In this document: in pieces, positions 1 through 11,030 of the stretch
Layout: the number at the start of each line of letters is the position of its first letter
Position numbering within the stretch: the stretch's first letter is position 1
DNA from: an uncultured Clostridia bacterium
Lineage (GTDB): Bacteria; Bacillota; Clostridia; Oscillospirales; Ruminococcaceae
Assembly (NCBI GenBank): GCA_947625375.1
Contig: CANQOC010000008.1
Location: forward strand, 28,166 to 92,165
DNA length: 64,000 nt
Direction of reading: 5' to 3'
Position numbers and translations under genes: made by a program
The notes under the pieces: model-generated
The model's database searches: none
Told to the model about the DNA's origin: nothing
What the model saw: the letters and a program-made list of their open reading frames with translations, nothing else

Positions 1-801
1 GGTCAGCGCGTCGTTCGCCTCGCTCCCCCTCATGTCGCAGAGGGCAAAGCCGTCGCCGAACTGTACGCCCTTGACGGCGGGAATTCCGAACAGAGCGTGC
101 GCCAGAAGCCCCTCGGCGGTGTCGAAAATAGGCTCACCGACGCCGGCGGGAAAGCCGGTGACGGCGGTCTCGAGGACTCCCCCGACGCTGTCGCCTTCGG
201 CAGCCGCAGCTTCGATTTTTTCGACCATCGCCGTCGCAATCTCGGGGTCGAGGACGGCAAAATTAAGCGAGTTAAGCATATCTATCTCCTCGGGGATATT
301 CCCGAACTCGCGGTCCGAGATTCCTCCGCAGGACTTTATATGAGTGCCGATTTTGATTCCGCGGCGCGAAAGCGCGGATATTGTGATTGCGCCCGCCGCG
401 ACAATCGCCGCGGTGACGCGTCCGCTGAAATGACCGCCGCCGCGAAAGTCCTCGAAGCCGTGGTATTTAAGGTTTCCGGTGTAGTCGGCATGACCCGGGC
501 GGGCAAGCCGGGGCGCGTCGGAATAGTCGGAGCTCTTGGTGTTCTCGTTGGGGATGGTGATTGTAATCGGGGTGCCGGTGGTCATGCCGTTGAAGACGCC
601 GCTCAGGATTGAGAAGCGGTCGGCCTCGACCCTCGGGGTGGATATCTTCCCGGCGGGGCGGCGCTTTGACAGCTGTGCCGCGATAAATTCCTCATCGACG
701 GGGATTCCGGGCGCAAGACCGTCGAGGACGGCTCCGACCGCGGGACCGTGACTTTCTCCGAAGACGGTCAGGGAAACGCTTGTGCCGATGGTGTTCTTCA
801 T
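1..801 (-). CDS. aroC: chorismate synthase, 3' part cut by window edge
   Basis: Chorismate synthase makes chorismate from 5-enolpyruvylshikimate 3-phosphate, the last shared step of aromatic amino acid synthesis, in the cytosol with reduced FMN. The reverse strand reads from ATG at 801 without a stop to the window edge. It begins MKNTIGTSVSVTVFGESHGP and continues with ARPGHADYTGNLKY and FRGGGHFSGRVTAA, which are family motifs. The C-terminal third lies outside the window. The start overlaps the stop of the upstream chorismate mutase-AroB gene by four bases (ATGA, 798-801), which implies translational coupling. Identification is firm; the end is unknown. Confidence 0.93.
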   Translation of the reverse strand, partial: MKNTIGTSVSLTVFGESHGPAVGAVLDGLAPGIPVDEEFIAAQLSKRRPAGKISTPRVEADRFSILSGVFNGMTTGTPITITIPNENTKSSDYSDAPRLARPGHADYTGNLKYHGFEDFRGGGHFSGRVTAAIVAAGAITISALSRRGIKIGTHIKSCGGISDREFGNIPEEIDMLNSLNFAVLDPEIATAMVEKIEAAAAEGDSVGGVLETAVTGFPAGVGEPIFDTAEGLLAHALFGIPAVKGVQFGDGFALCDMRGSEANDALT

Positions 802-2090
802 TTGGAATCCTCCCCGAAAAATTCTTCAAGCTCGGCGAACAGCTCGCCGAATTCTATCTTTTGGGAAACATAGCTCCCCGCTTCGTTTACTCTTATGACC
901 GTGACCCCGCCGCCCTCAGACTTCTTGTCGTGGAGCATCGCGGACTTTACCGCCGCGAAGTCGGCCTCGGTCCCTGTCGGCAGTCCGAGGGACAAAAGCA
1001 CGCGTTCAAGCCGCTTTCTGACCTCGGGCGAGCACATCGGCAGCATACCGATTGCGACACATTCGCCGTGATAAAGCCGCCCGTTTTCGGCGGTCTCGAT
1101 TCCGTGCCCGACAGTATGCCCGAAGTTCAGGACCTTTCGGAGTCCCGATTCCTTTTCGTCCTTTTCGACGACCGTCTTTTTTATGACGAGCGAGCGGCGG
1201 ATTATTTCGTCGAGGTTTTCCTCCCAATCGCCGCGCTCGAATATCCCGAAGAGGTCTTTGTCAAAGCAGAGCGACATCTTTATCGCTTCGGCGAGTCCTC
1301 CCGCGACCTGTCTCTTATCGAGCGTCTTCAGGACGTCGGGGTCGATGAGGACGAATTTTGGCTGCCAGAACGCGCCGACGGTGTTTTTATAGCCGTCGAG
1401 GTCGACCGCGACCTTTCCGCCGATTGACGAGTCAATCTGTGACAGAGTTGTCGTCGGAATGTTATAGAAGTCGATTCCGCGCATATACGCCGAGGCGGCA
1501 AATCCCGCCAAATCGCCGATTACTCCCCCGCCGACCGCGACGACGCAGTCCTTTCGGGTGAATTCCTTTTCGAGCATCGCCTTTAACAGCACCCGGAAGC
1601 TTTCGAGGCACTTTGTCTTCTCGCCCTGCGGCAGCGTGACGACAAGGGGGTCCTTGCACTGCCGCGCGACCGTTTCGGCGTATTCCGGCGGAACCCCGTC
1701 GTCGGTGACGACAAGGACCTTTCGGTCGAGATTCATGTGCTCCGAAGCGTTTTTAAGCTCTCCGCGGCGGATTAAAATATTGTAGCTCCGGTCGCCGAGC
1801 GAGAGGGTGACGGTGTCGGGCGAAGAAAACTCCGCCGAGCGCTGATAGCTCTTCGAGACGTCCATCACGTCGCGCAGAAAGTCGGCATATAGCCCCCTAA
1901 GCTCCTCGGGGACGTATTTCTGGTTGTTCTCGATGACGGCGGCCTCGCGCGAGGTGTCGATGACCGGGAGACCGTGCTCCCTTTTGTATTCGCTGACCTC
2001 GCGGACCGAGTTCATACGCTCGACCCAAAGCTCCGCCATTTTCCTGTCGACTTCGTTTATCCTTTCCCGTGCGCTTTCAAGCTTATCCAT
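798..2090 (-). CDS. aroB: chorismate mutase (type II) fused to 3-dehydroquinate synthase
   Basis: This 430-residue protein carries two shikimate-pathway activities. Residues about 1-92 are an AroQ-type chorismate mutase helix bundle (begins MDKLESARERINEVDRKM). Residues about 100-430 are 3-dehydroquinate synthase, with GGGVIGDLAGF, DSSIGGK and NFGHTVGHGIE, the NAD-, substrate- and metal-binding motifs. I chose ATG 2090 because an AGGATTT ribosome site precedes it and the mutase domain starts there; an upstream in-frame ATG at 2159 would add 23 unlikely residues. It is followed without a gap by aroC. Joining an early-pathway enzyme to a post-chorismate enzyme is unusual; mutase domains are more often fused to DAHP synthase or prephenate enzymes. 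Confidence 0.92.
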   Translation of the reverse strand: MDKLESARERINEVDRKMAELWVERMNSVREVSEYKREHGLPVIDTSREAAVIENNQKYVPEELRGLYADFLRDVMDVSKSYQRSAEFSSPDTVTLSLGDRSYNILIRRGELKNASEHMNLDRKVLVVTDDGVPPEYAETVARQCKDPLVVTLPQGEKTKCLESFRVLLKAMLEKEFTRKDCVVAVGGGVIGDLAGFAASAYMRGIDFYNIPTTTLSQIDSSIGGKVAVDLDGYKNTVGAFWQPKFVLIDPDVLKTLDKRQVAGGLAEAIKMSLCFDKDLFGIFERGDWEENLDEIIRRSLVIKKTVVEKDEKESGLRKVLNFGHTVGHGIETAENGRLYHGECVAIGMLPMCSPEVRKRLERVLLSLGLPTGTEADFAAVKSAMLHDKKSEGGGVTVIRVNEAGSYVSQKIEFGELFAELEEFFGEDSK

Positions 2091-2236
2091 TATAAATCCT
2101 CCGCGGTATATTTCAAAAAAATGCTCCACTTTATTCAACACGAATAAGCAGTGGAGCAAATAACTTTACTCTGCTGCTTATTTAAAGTAATAAAAATAGA
2201 ATACCGTAAACATAAAATCGCCCCTCAGTTTCAACT

Positions 2237-2265
2237 ATTGTACGCCTTTAAACGCATAAAGTCAA
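2237..2265 (-). promoter_or_regulatory. sigma-A-type promoter of the aro operon
   Basis: On the reverse strand TTGACT (2265-2260) and TACAAT (2242-2237) are separated by exactly 17 bp. Transcription would start near 2230 and run into the chorismate mutase-aroB-aroC genes. The rest of the 2091-2364 gap is AT-rich and shows no gene. Confidence 0.75.
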
Positions 2266-2364
2266 GAGAATTTTTCAAAATAGCGGCGTTTCGGCGGATA
2301 TATGGTAGCTTTTCAACAGTATTCAACGAAAAAAGGGGCGGCGGCTTTGTCAGGTTGACAGAAA

Positions 2365-4580
<2,216 letters not shown>

Positions 4581-4613
4581 CGTCGCCCCTCCTTTCGGCA
4601 GTTATTATAAAGC

Positions 4614-5834
4614 TTATCTGTCGCAATAGCTTGATATAATCTGTTCGGGCAGGTATTTTTTGATGAAGTCGCTCGACCTCGCGGTCCTGATTGCTTCTTC
4701 GAGGTCGCGCGGAAGCGCCTTATAGTCCTTCAGAACGCTTTCGTCGGCGGAATAGATGTCGAAGTCGGCGGGAAGCGGAAGCTCGGCATCTTCTTTTAGA
4801 CCCTCGAGTCCCGCGAGAATCAGCAGCGCAAAGCAAAGATAGGGGTTTGAGAGCGAGTCGGGAGAGCGGAGCTCGGCGGCTCTGAGGTCCTGTGACTCGC
4901 CAATCGGTGCGGGAATGCGAATCAGCTGTGAGCGGTTCTCGCCCGACCATGTGATGTATTTCGGCGCCTTGTTTGCGCCGAGCCTCAAGTATGACTCGTC
5001 GGAGGTGTTGAAGAAGAGGGTCATATCGGGGATTCGCTTTAAAATTCCGGCGATGACCTTCGGCAAAAGCTCGCCGCGCTCGTTGTGCGCAACCGAAATC
5101 TTAATGTGGAAGCCGTTGCCCGAGCGGTTCTTTATCGGCTTCGGAGAGAAGTCGGCAAAGAGGCCGTTACGCGCGGCAATCGTGCTGACGACCGAGCGGA
5201 AGGTCACGGCGTCGTCGGCGGCGGTAAGCGGGTCGGAGCGCCGGAAGTCGATTTCGTTCTGTCCGGGACCCTCGGCGTGATGCGAGCTTTCGGGGATGAT
5301 TCCCATTCTTTCGAGGTCGAGACAGATTTCGCGGCGGACGTTCTCCCCCTTATCGGCGGGGGCGATGTCCATATACCCGGCGGTGTCATAGGGAACCGAG
5401 GTCGGCTCGCCCTTTTCGTCCCGCTCAAAGAGATAGAACTCGGTCTCGGAGCCGATATAAAAGCTGTACCCCTCGGCCTCGGCAAGCTCGACCGCCTTTA
5501 TCAAAAGGCTTCTTGTGTCGGGGAGGAATTCCTTCCCGTCGGGATAGGTTATCGTGCAGAACATGCGCACGACCCTTCCGTGCTCGGGGCGCCAAGGGAG
5601 AATCGCGAGGGTTGAGGGGTCGGGATGAAGAAACAGGTCGGAGCGGACCACTCCCCCGAAGCCGGCGATTGCCGACGCGTCGATGGCGATGCCGTATTTA
5701 AAGGCGCGCTCGAGCTCGCCCGGCATTATGGATATGTTCTTCTGGTGCCCGAAGACGTCGACGAAAGCGAGACGGATAAACTTTACGTCCTCTTCGGCAA
5801 CATACTGCATGGTCTCTTCCGCTGTATACCTCAT
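4614..5834 (-). CDS. glnA: glutamine synthetase, type I family (short form)
   Basis: Glutamine synthetase condenses glutamate and ammonia using ATP. The 406-residue protein shows the beta-grasp N-terminus, SETEFYLF (metal ligands), SSHHAEGPGQNEIDF, NGFHIKIS (ATP and metal) and an NRSQLIRIP active-site segment. It is about 40 residues shorter than the standard GSI-alpha enzyme. No adenylylation loop of the GSI-beta type is evident. It sits between the glutamate synthase GXGXG gene and the ANTAR regulator, so it is presumably co-expressed with GOGAT. Because glutamine synthetase III is also present at 11253, this copy may have a specialised role; some short family members act on other amines. 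Family certain, substrate probable. Confidence 0.88.
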   Translation of the reverse strand: MRYTAEETMQYVAEEDVKFIRLAFVDVFGHQKNISIMPGELERAFKYGIAIDASAIAGFGGVVRSDLFLHPDPSTLAILPWRPEHGRVVRMFCTITYPDGKEFLPDTRSLLIKAVELAEAEGYSFYIGSETEFYLFERDEKGEPTSVPYDTAGYMDIAPADKGENVRREICLDLERMGIIPESSHHAEGPGQNEIDFRRSDPLTAADDAVTFRSVVSTIAARNGLFADFSPKPIKNRSGNGFHIKISVAHNERGELLPKVIAGILKRIPDMTLFFNTSDESYLRLGANKAPKYITWSGENRSQLIRIPAPIGESQDLRAAELRSPDSLSNPYLCFALLILAGLEGLKEDAELPLPADFDIYSADESVLKDYKALPRDLEEAIRTARSSDFIKKYLPEQIISSYCDR

Positions 5835-5848
5835 TCCGATTCTCCTTA

Positions 5849-6568
5849 TCAGTTTTGTACATACATCTGTTTATACGGGTTCTTGCTGTCGGGAGTGATT
5901 ACGGTGAAGTCCGAATTCATAAGCTCATCGGCGTTCTTTCCGAACAGCCTGCAATACTCTTCGACATATTTCTTTATTTCGGCGAGGTCTTCCGGGGACG
6001 CGGGTCTCGCCGTAACCTGTTTCGGGAAGGAAATTTCCGAACAGTCGGAGCGGAGAAAGAGCTTTCCGCCGTGCATTCCCGTGCTCGGGAAGTTTCCGAC
6101 AATCGGGTGACCGTCTTCGTTCAGACCGAGGACGATTATAAGTCCGCCGGCCTGATATTCCCCGAGAAAGCTTCCGGTGCGTCCGCCGATTACCATAACC
6201 GGGACCTTGTCGCGGTATGCCTTCATATGGATACCGGCGCGGTAGCCGGCGTTGTCGCGGACATATATCTCTCCGCCGCGCATGGCGTATCCGGCGGCGT
6301 CGCCGATAGAGCCGTGAACAACAATCCTTCCGGCGTTCATGGTGTCGCCGACGGCGTCCTGTGTGTTCCCGAAGACCTCGATTCCGCCGCCGTTGAGGTA
6401 TGCCCCGAGGGCGTTCCCCGGAGTGCCGTATATCTTTATTTCGCGGTGTCCCATTCCCGCGGCGATGAATCTCTGTCCGAGGCAGCCGCGGATTTCGCAG
6501 TCGCCCGTATCTCTTATTATAGCATTAAGTTCCGAAAATTCAAGGTTTTTTGCGTCAATAGTTTTCAT
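5849..6568 (-). CDS. glutamate synthase GXGXG domain protein (GltB C-terminal domain)
   Basis: This 239-residue protein is the right-handed beta-helix domain normally found at the C-terminus of the glutamate synthase large subunit. Repeated glycine motifs are visible, for example YLNGGGIEVFGNTQDAVG, MNAGRIVVHGSIGDAAG and GGRTGSFLGEY. In split archaeal-type GOGAT it is a separate subunit. ATG at 6568 is chosen because GGAGG precedes it and it overlaps the previous gene's stop as TGATG; GTG 6571 is the alternative. It is one of five adjacent genes that together rebuild a complete glutamate synthase. Confidence 0.9.
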   Translation of the reverse strand: MKTIDAKNLEFSELNAIIRDTGDCEIRGCLGQRFIAAGMGHREIKIYGTPGNALGAYLNGGGIEVFGNTQDAVGDTMNAGRIVVHGSIGDAAGYAMRGGEIYVRDNAGYRAGIHMKAYRDKVPVMVIGGRTGSFLGEYQAGGLIIVLGLNEDGHPIVGNFPSTGMHGGKLFLRSDCSEISFPKQVTARPASPEDLAEIKKYVEEYCRLFGKNADELMNSDFTVITPDSKNPYKQMYVQN

Positions 6569-7800
6569 CACACAACGCCTCCAAGCTTCTGAGTGCGGTA
6601 TTCCTTTCCGAACGGGGCAAGCGCCGGCGCGCTTTTAAGCGTATCGAAGTCGACCGAATCGAGCGGAGTTTTGTTCCGTATCATCGCGGTATAGATTCCC
6701 GCGCGGTCGCAGTCGCCGATAATCATAAATCCCTTTAAAAGATTGTCCTCGGTATAGAGCCGCTTTATTCCCGACTCGGTTTTTTCCTCGTAGCACTCAC
6801 CGGTATAGCTTCCCGCGCTCATGCAGTGAAGTCCGCCGAAGCCGATTGAGTTCATCGGGAGCATATTGTCGAGCTTTTCGCTTCCTCCCGCCATGTTCAC
6901 TCCGGCACAGTGCCCCTGCATATAGGCGAGCGGCATTATTGCCATGACCTTTTTCGCGCCGCTCGTCGAGTCGGTCGCTTCGACACAGTCCCCGGCGGCA
7001 TATACGCCCGGAAGGCTTGTCGCCATCTTTTCGTCGGTGACGATTCCGCGGTTGACCTCTCCGCCGGCGTCCTTGACGAGCGACGTATTCGCCCTGACGC
7101 CGACCGCGGTGACGAGGACGTCGAACGAAACAGTCTTCCCGCTCTTCATCTCGGCAGTATTGCCGTCGAAGCGGGCGACGGTGTCGTCGAGGAGGAATTC
7201 AACCCCCATGCTCTCAAGCTTTTTCTGCATATATGACGCGCAGCCGGCGTCGAGAATGCTCGAGAGGACGCGGGGCGCAAGATCGCAGACGGTGATTTTT
7301 TTGCACCGTCCGATGATTCCCTCGGCGCACTTCAGGCCGATGAGTCCCGCGCCGACAATCAGTACGCTCGATTCGGGGCAGAGGTCGGCTTCGAGCGCCC
7401 TTGCGTCGTCAAGGGTCATGAAAGCGTGCCTCTTCGGGACGGTGTCGAGACCTTCGATCGGCGGTACGAACGGAGTTGAACCCGCCGCGACGCAGACGGC
7501 GTCGTATGAAAGCGTCTTCCCGCCCGAAAGAGCGACCGTCTTTTTTTCGGGGTCAAGCTTTTCGGCGGTCTCGCCGTAGAGGACGGTCACGCCGTTTTTT
7601 TCGTAAAAATCGCGGGGGCGGTATAACATTCTCTCCTCGTCGGTCTTTCCCTCTAAAAGATAGGAGATGAGCGGGCGGGAATAGACGTGATGCCTCTCCT
7701 TCGATATGACGGTGATTTTTCCGTCGGGGTCGGCCGAACGGATTCCCTCGATTGCGCCGACTGCCGCCGCGCCGTTTCCGATAATAACATAGCTGCTCAT
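6568..7800 (-). CDS. NAD(P)/FAD-dependent oxidoreductase subunit of split glutamate synthase
   Basis: This protein of about 410 residues has a classical FAD-binding start (MSSYVIIGNGAAAVGAIEGI), a second Rossmann motif (VLIVGAGLIGLKCAEG), and a late FAD contact with the pattern GVYAAGDCVEA. It belongs to the pyridine nucleotide-disulfide oxidoreductase class II fold seen in nitrite reductase/rubredoxin reductase relatives. From its position between the ferredoxin and GXGXG genes it probably feeds electrons to the FMN subunit, taking the role of GltD. Start chosen at 7800, eight residues inside the longest reading frame, where the FAD motif begins. Its stop overlaps the next gene. Confidence 0.88.
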   Translation of the reverse strand: MSSYVIIGNGAAAVGAIEGIRSADPDGKITVISKERHHVYSRPLISYLLEGKTDEERMLYRPRDFYEKNGVTVLYGETAEKLDPEKKTVALSGGKTLSYDAVCVAAGSTPFVPPIEGLDTVPKRHAFMTLDDARALEADLCPESSVLIVGAGLIGLKCAEGIIGRCKKITVCDLAPRVLSSILDAGCASYMQKKLESMGVEFLLDDTVARFDGNTAEMKSGKTVSFDVLVTAVGVRANTSLVKDAGGEVNRGIVTDEKMATSLPGVYAAGDCVEATDSTSGAKKVMAIMPLAYMQGHCAGVNMAGGSEKLDNMLPMNSIGFGGLHCMSAGSYTGECYEEKTESGIKRLYTEDNLLKGFMIIGDCDRAGIYTAMIRNKTPLDSVDFDTLKSAPALAPFGKEYRTQKLGGVV

Positions 7801-7807
7801 GTCTTCG

Positions 7808-8239
7808 TTACCCCCTGTCCTCATAGATAATCGCCCTGTTGGGGCAGCCCTTTACGCACGCCGGCTCGCCGCAGCTGTTTTCAAGGCAGAGCTCGCACTT
7901 CTGGACCGCGCCGTGCTCCCCCTCGCGGATACAGCCGTAGGGGCAGACGAGGACACAGGTCAGGCAGCCGACGCATTTGCTGTGGTCGACCTTTACCGCG
8001 CCGTCTTGGATTGAAAGCGCGCCGGAAATGCAGCTTTTTACGCAAATCGGGTCGGTGCAGTGGCGGCAGGAGACCGCAAAGTTGATGTCGCCGTCCTGTT
8101 CGACGACGATGTTCGGGCGGACGGTCTTCTTGCGAAGCGCCTTTATCATGTCGCTCTCGCCGGAATTGGCGAACGCGCAGTTATATTCACAGAGGTGACA
8201 GCCGAGGCACCATTTTTCGTTTACATATACACGTTTCAT
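7808..8239 (-). CDS. 4Fe-4S ferredoxin-type electron transfer subunit
   Basis: This 143-residue protein contains several cysteine clusters: CLGCHLCEYNC near the N-terminus, CRHCTDPICVKSC, CVGCLTCVLVCPYGC, and a last set CELC...CGEPACVKGCPNRA. The pattern matches HycB/DmsB-like proteins with about four [4Fe-4S] clusters. Start at ATG 8239 (MKRVYVNEKW) behind AGGGTG; longer versions in this frame overlap the upstream gene and lack homology signals. It lies between the FMN and FAD subunit genes of the split glutamate synthase, so it likely carries electrons between them. Confidence 0.9.
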   Translation of the reverse strand: MKRVYVNEKWCLGCHLCEYNCAFANSGESDMIKALRKKTVRPNIVVEQDGDINFAVSCRHCTDPICVKSCISGALSIQDGAVKVDHSKCVGCLTCVLVCPYGCIREGEHGAVQKCELCLENSCGEPACVKGCPNRAIIYEDRG

Positions 8240-8256
8240 TATTATCACCCTCCGTC

Positions 8257-9762
8257 TTATTCGCCCGCGTGGGATATGCCGAGAATTTCGAGCTCTTTTT
8301 CGGTCATGTTTACTCCCCTGAGCATCAGGCGGTTGCCCTTTAACGACTCGATGGAGTTTATTCCCATTCCGCCCATAAGCTCCATTATCTCGTGACGCCA
8401 AGCGGTCATAAGGTTTATCAGCCTTTCGGAGCCGATGTCGGGGTTGAGGCGCTTTACAAGCTCGGGGCGCTGTGTCGCGATGCCCCAGTTGCACTTGCCG
8501 GTCTGACATGTGCGGCAGAGGTGACAGCCGAGCGCCAGAAGCGCCGCCGTCGCGATATAGCAGGCGTCCGCACCGAGGGCGACAGCCTTTACGACGTCGG
8601 AGGCCGAGCGTATCGACCCGCCGACCACAAGGCTCACGTTGCCCCTTATTCCTTCGTCGCGGAGACGCTTGTCGACCGAGGCGAGCGCAAGCTCTATCGG
8701 GATTCCGACGTTGTCGCGGATTCTCGTCGGCGCGGCGCCGGTTCCGCCGCGGAAGCCGTCGATTGCGATGATGTCGGCGCCGGAGCGCGCGATTCCGCTC
8801 GCGATTGCCGCGATATTGTGCACCGCCGCGACCTTTACGATAATCGGCTTTTTATATTCGGTCGCCTCCTTAAGCGAATAGACGAGCTGGCGGAGGTCTT
8901 CGATTGAATAGATGTCGTGGTGAGGCGCGGGTGAAATCGCGTCCGAGCCCTCGGGAATCATTCTTGTGCGGGAGACGTCGCCGACAATCTTTGTGCCCGG
9001 GAGGTGTCCGCCGATGCCCGGCTTTGCGCCCTGTCCCATCTTTATCTCGATTGCCGCGCCGGCGCTGAGATATGCCTCGTGGACGCCGAATCTTCCCGAC
9101 GCAACCTGTACGACGGTGTTCGGGCCGTATTTATAGAAGTCCTCGTGAAGTCCGCCCTCGCCGGTGTTATAGAGTATTCCGAGCTCGGTCGCCGCGCGGG
9201 CAAGGCTCTCGTGAGCGTTATAGCTTATCGAGCCGTAGCTCATCGCCGAGAACATGACCGGCATTGAAAGCTCGAGCTGCGGGTCGAGCTTTGTGACGAG
9301 TTTTCCCGATTCGTCCCGCTTCATCTCGGAAGGCTTTTTCCCGAGGAAGACCTTGGTTTCCATCGGTTCGCGGAGCGGGTCGATTGAGGGGTTCGTGACC
9401 TGTGACGCGTTTATAAGGATTTTGTCCCAATAGACCGGGAGCGGGTTCGGGTTGCCCATCGACGAAAGAAGGACGCCGCCGCTCGAAGCCTGTTTATATA
9501 TCTCCTTGACGGTGTCCTGTCCCCAGTTGGCGTTCGGGCGGAGGGTACAGTCGCTCTTTACGATTTTGAGCGCCCTTGTCGGGCAGAGCGCGACGCAGCG
9601 CTGACAGTCGACGCATTTCGATTCGTCCGAAAGCATTACGTCGCCGTCGGGGTCATAGCTATGTACAAGGTTTGCGCACTGGCGCTCACAGACGCGGCAG
9701 CGTATGCAGCGCGAGTCGTTTCTTATGACCTCGAATTCGGGATAGATGTATTCGATTCCCAT
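8257..9762 (-). CDS. glutamate synthase FMN (central) domain with N-terminal ferredoxin domain
   Basis: This 501-residue protein is the catalytic synthase subunit of split GOGAT. It transfers glutamine-derived ammonia to 2-oxoglutarate. Residues about 15-75 hold two [4Fe-4S] motifs (CIRCRVCERQC and CVDCQRCVALCPT). The FMN-binding barrel follows, with GEGGLHEDFYKYGPN, PAPHHDIYSIEDL and GGTGAAPTRIRD. A cysteine set CHLCRTCQTGKC near residue 420 matches the 3Fe-4S ligands of GltB. The amidotransferase domain is absent here and is encoded by the next gene upstream, whose stop overlaps this start at 9762. Confidence 0.95.
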   Translation of the reverse strand: MGIEYIYPEFEVIRNDSRCIRCRVCERQCANLVHSYDPDGDVMLSDESKCVDCQRCVALCPTRALKIVKSDCTLRPNANWGQDTVKEIYKQASSGGVLLSSMGNPNPLPVYWDKILINASQVTNPSIDPLREPMETKVFLGKKPSEMKRDESGKLVTKLDPQLELSMPVMFSAMSYGSISYNAHESLARAATELGILYNTGEGGLHEDFYKYGPNTVVQVASGRFGVHEAYLSAGAAIEIKMGQGAKPGIGGHLPGTKIVGDVSRTRMIPEGSDAISPAPHHDIYSIEDLRQLVYSLKEATEYKKPIIVKVAAVHNIAAIASGIARSGADIIAIDGFRGGTGAAPTRIRDNVGIPIELALASVDKRLRDEGIRGNVSLVVGGSIRSASDVVKAVALGADACYIATAALLALGCHLCRTCQTGKCNWGIATQRPELVKRLNPDIGSERLINLMTAWRHEIMELMGGMGINSIESLKGNRLMLRGVNMTEKELEILGISHAGE

Positions 9763-10880
9763 TAGAACGCGCCCTCCTTTACCTTTATAATGACCGGCTC
9801 GCCGCCGGCGGGAGAATAAAGCCTGTCGAGCTCGGGAGACATCACCCTTATCGCGGACTCCTCACTCGCGACATAGACCATGTCGTCCTTTTCGCCGACG
9901 ACCATCGAGCGGAGCTTCAGGCGGTCGTTGAGCGCCATCATTCCGCCCTCGAATCCGAGGATTATCGAGAACGGGCCGGTTATCAGCAGGCTTGAATAGA
10001 CGGTTCTCAGGAATTTGAGCTTTTCGGCCTCCTCGGGCGGCTTTTTCGCGATTGTCGACCAGAACGGAGCCGCGATTACCGACGCGGTCTCTTCAAGGCT
10101 GAGTCCCTGTTTTCTCAGAAGATAGTCGGCGATATAGGTGATGACCTCGGTGTCGGTCTGGAGGGTGCAGCGGTAGCCGAACATCTCGATATAGCGGCGG
10201 TTGGCGTCATAGCTCGAAATCTCGCCGTTGTGGACGATTGAATAATTCAGGAGCGCGAACGGGTGCGCGCCGCCCCACCAGCCGGGGGTGTTAGTCGGAT
10301 ATCTTCCGTGCGCGGTCCAAAGGTATGCCTCGTATTCGTCGAGCTTATAGAAGAGTCCGACGTCCTCGGGGAAGCCGACGGCCTTGAACGCGCCCATGTT
10401 CTTTCCGCTCGAAAAGACATATGACCCCCTGATTTCGGCGTTGACCCTTGTGACGCAGCGGGCGACAAATTCGTCGGGCGAAAGCTGCGACGCGACGAGC
10501 CTGTTGTGCTCGGGGACGGCGAAATAGCGCCATATTAACGGGCAGTCGGTTATCTGGGGCATCTTTCTCGTCGGGATTATCTCGCTGCGGACGATTTCAA
10601 AGTGCTCGAACAGGAATTTCTCGCAGTCGACCCGGCAGGAGTTGTCGTCATAAAAGACATGCAGCGCGTAATAGTCCTTATAGTCGGGATAGATTCCGTA
10701 TGCGGCAAAACCGCCTCCGAGTCCGTTGGAGCGGTCGTGCATCGGCTTCATCGAGTTGATGATTCCCTCGCCGGTGAATTTTTTCCCGTCGCGCGAGACC
10801 GCTGCCGATATCGCACAGCCCGACGGTATCCTTATGCTGCCCTCAAGCGGATTGGGGCGGTTAGGCAGATTGTCCATCAT
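9762..10880 (-). CDS. class II glutamine amidotransferase subunit of split glutamate synthase
   Basis: This subunit of about 372 residues releases ammonia from glutamine for the FMN subunit. From ATG 10880 (MMDNLPNRPNPLEGS) the conserved SGC places the likely nucleophile at Cys22, so a short propeptide should be removed, as in GltB and PurF. Further amidotransferase motifs are GRYPTNTPG, WWGGAHPFALLNYSIVHNGE and LQTDTEVI. Start chosen because AAAGGA sits six bases upstream. Longer frames back to 10958 would run through the leader hairpin. It is the first gene of the operon 10880-2365 and sits behind a tandem hexaloop leader. Confidence 0.92.
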   Translation of the reverse strand: MMDNLPNRPNPLEGSIRIPSGCAISAAVSRDGKKFTGEGIINSMKPMHDRSNGLGGGFAAYGIYPDYKDYYALHVFYDDNSCRVDCEKFLFEHFEIVRSEIIPTRKMPQITDCPLIWRYFAVPEHNRLVASQLSPDEFVARCVTRVNAEIRGSYVFSSGKNMGAFKAVGFPEDVGLFYKLDEYEAYLWTAHGRYPTNTPGWWGGAHPFALLNYSIVHNGEISSYDANRRYIEMFGYRCTLQTDTEVITYIADYLLRKQGLSLEETASVIAAPFWSTIAKKPPEEAEKLKFLRTVYSSLLITGPFSIILGFEGGMMALNDRLKLRSMVVGEKDDMVYVASEESAIRVMSPELDRLYSPAGGEPVIIKVKEGAF

Positions 10881-10905
10881 ACCATGTCCTTTCATTATAA
10901 ATATA

Positions 10906-10990
10906 GGCGCACACCGAAAGGGGGGGAGAAAATCCCCCTTTTTATCGGTGAACGCCATTGCTCACAAAAATATTCGCGGCTTCGTTGCCG
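10906..10990 (-). promoter_or_regulatory. putative ANTAR-responsive leader (two hexaloop hairpins plus competing hairpin)
   Basis: In the 5' leader of the glutamate synthase operon, reading the reverse strand, hairpin P1 is CGGC-AACGAA-GCCG (10990-10977). After 11 nt, hairpin P2 is GTGAGC-AATGGC-GTTCAC (10965-10948). Both loops are six bases with A at position 1 and G at position 4, the published signature of ANTAR target RNAs. A third, larger hairpin pairs 10956-10945 with 10917-10906 and encloses a G5/C5 stem. It shares the 3' arm of P2, so the two are mutually exclusive. The large hairpin lacks a long U tract, so the outcome could be termination or translation control. Confidence 0.72.
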
Positions 10991-11001
10991 TATCTTTCGA
11001 T

Positions 11002-11030
11002 ATGATATCATATTATAAAGTGATTGTCAA
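11002..11030 (-). promoter_or_regulatory. promoter of the glutamate synthase operon
   Basis: Reverse strand TTGACA (11030-11025), 17 bp spacer, TATCAT (11007-11002). A start near 10996 would place hairpin P1 only a few bases from the 5' end of the transcript. Confidence 0.8.

Noticed and set aside
798..1427. Long forward frames opposite aroB, pyrG, glnN, amt and GH2 genes
   Set aside because: High-GC antisense shadows of genes whose reverse or forward frames carry full family motifs.
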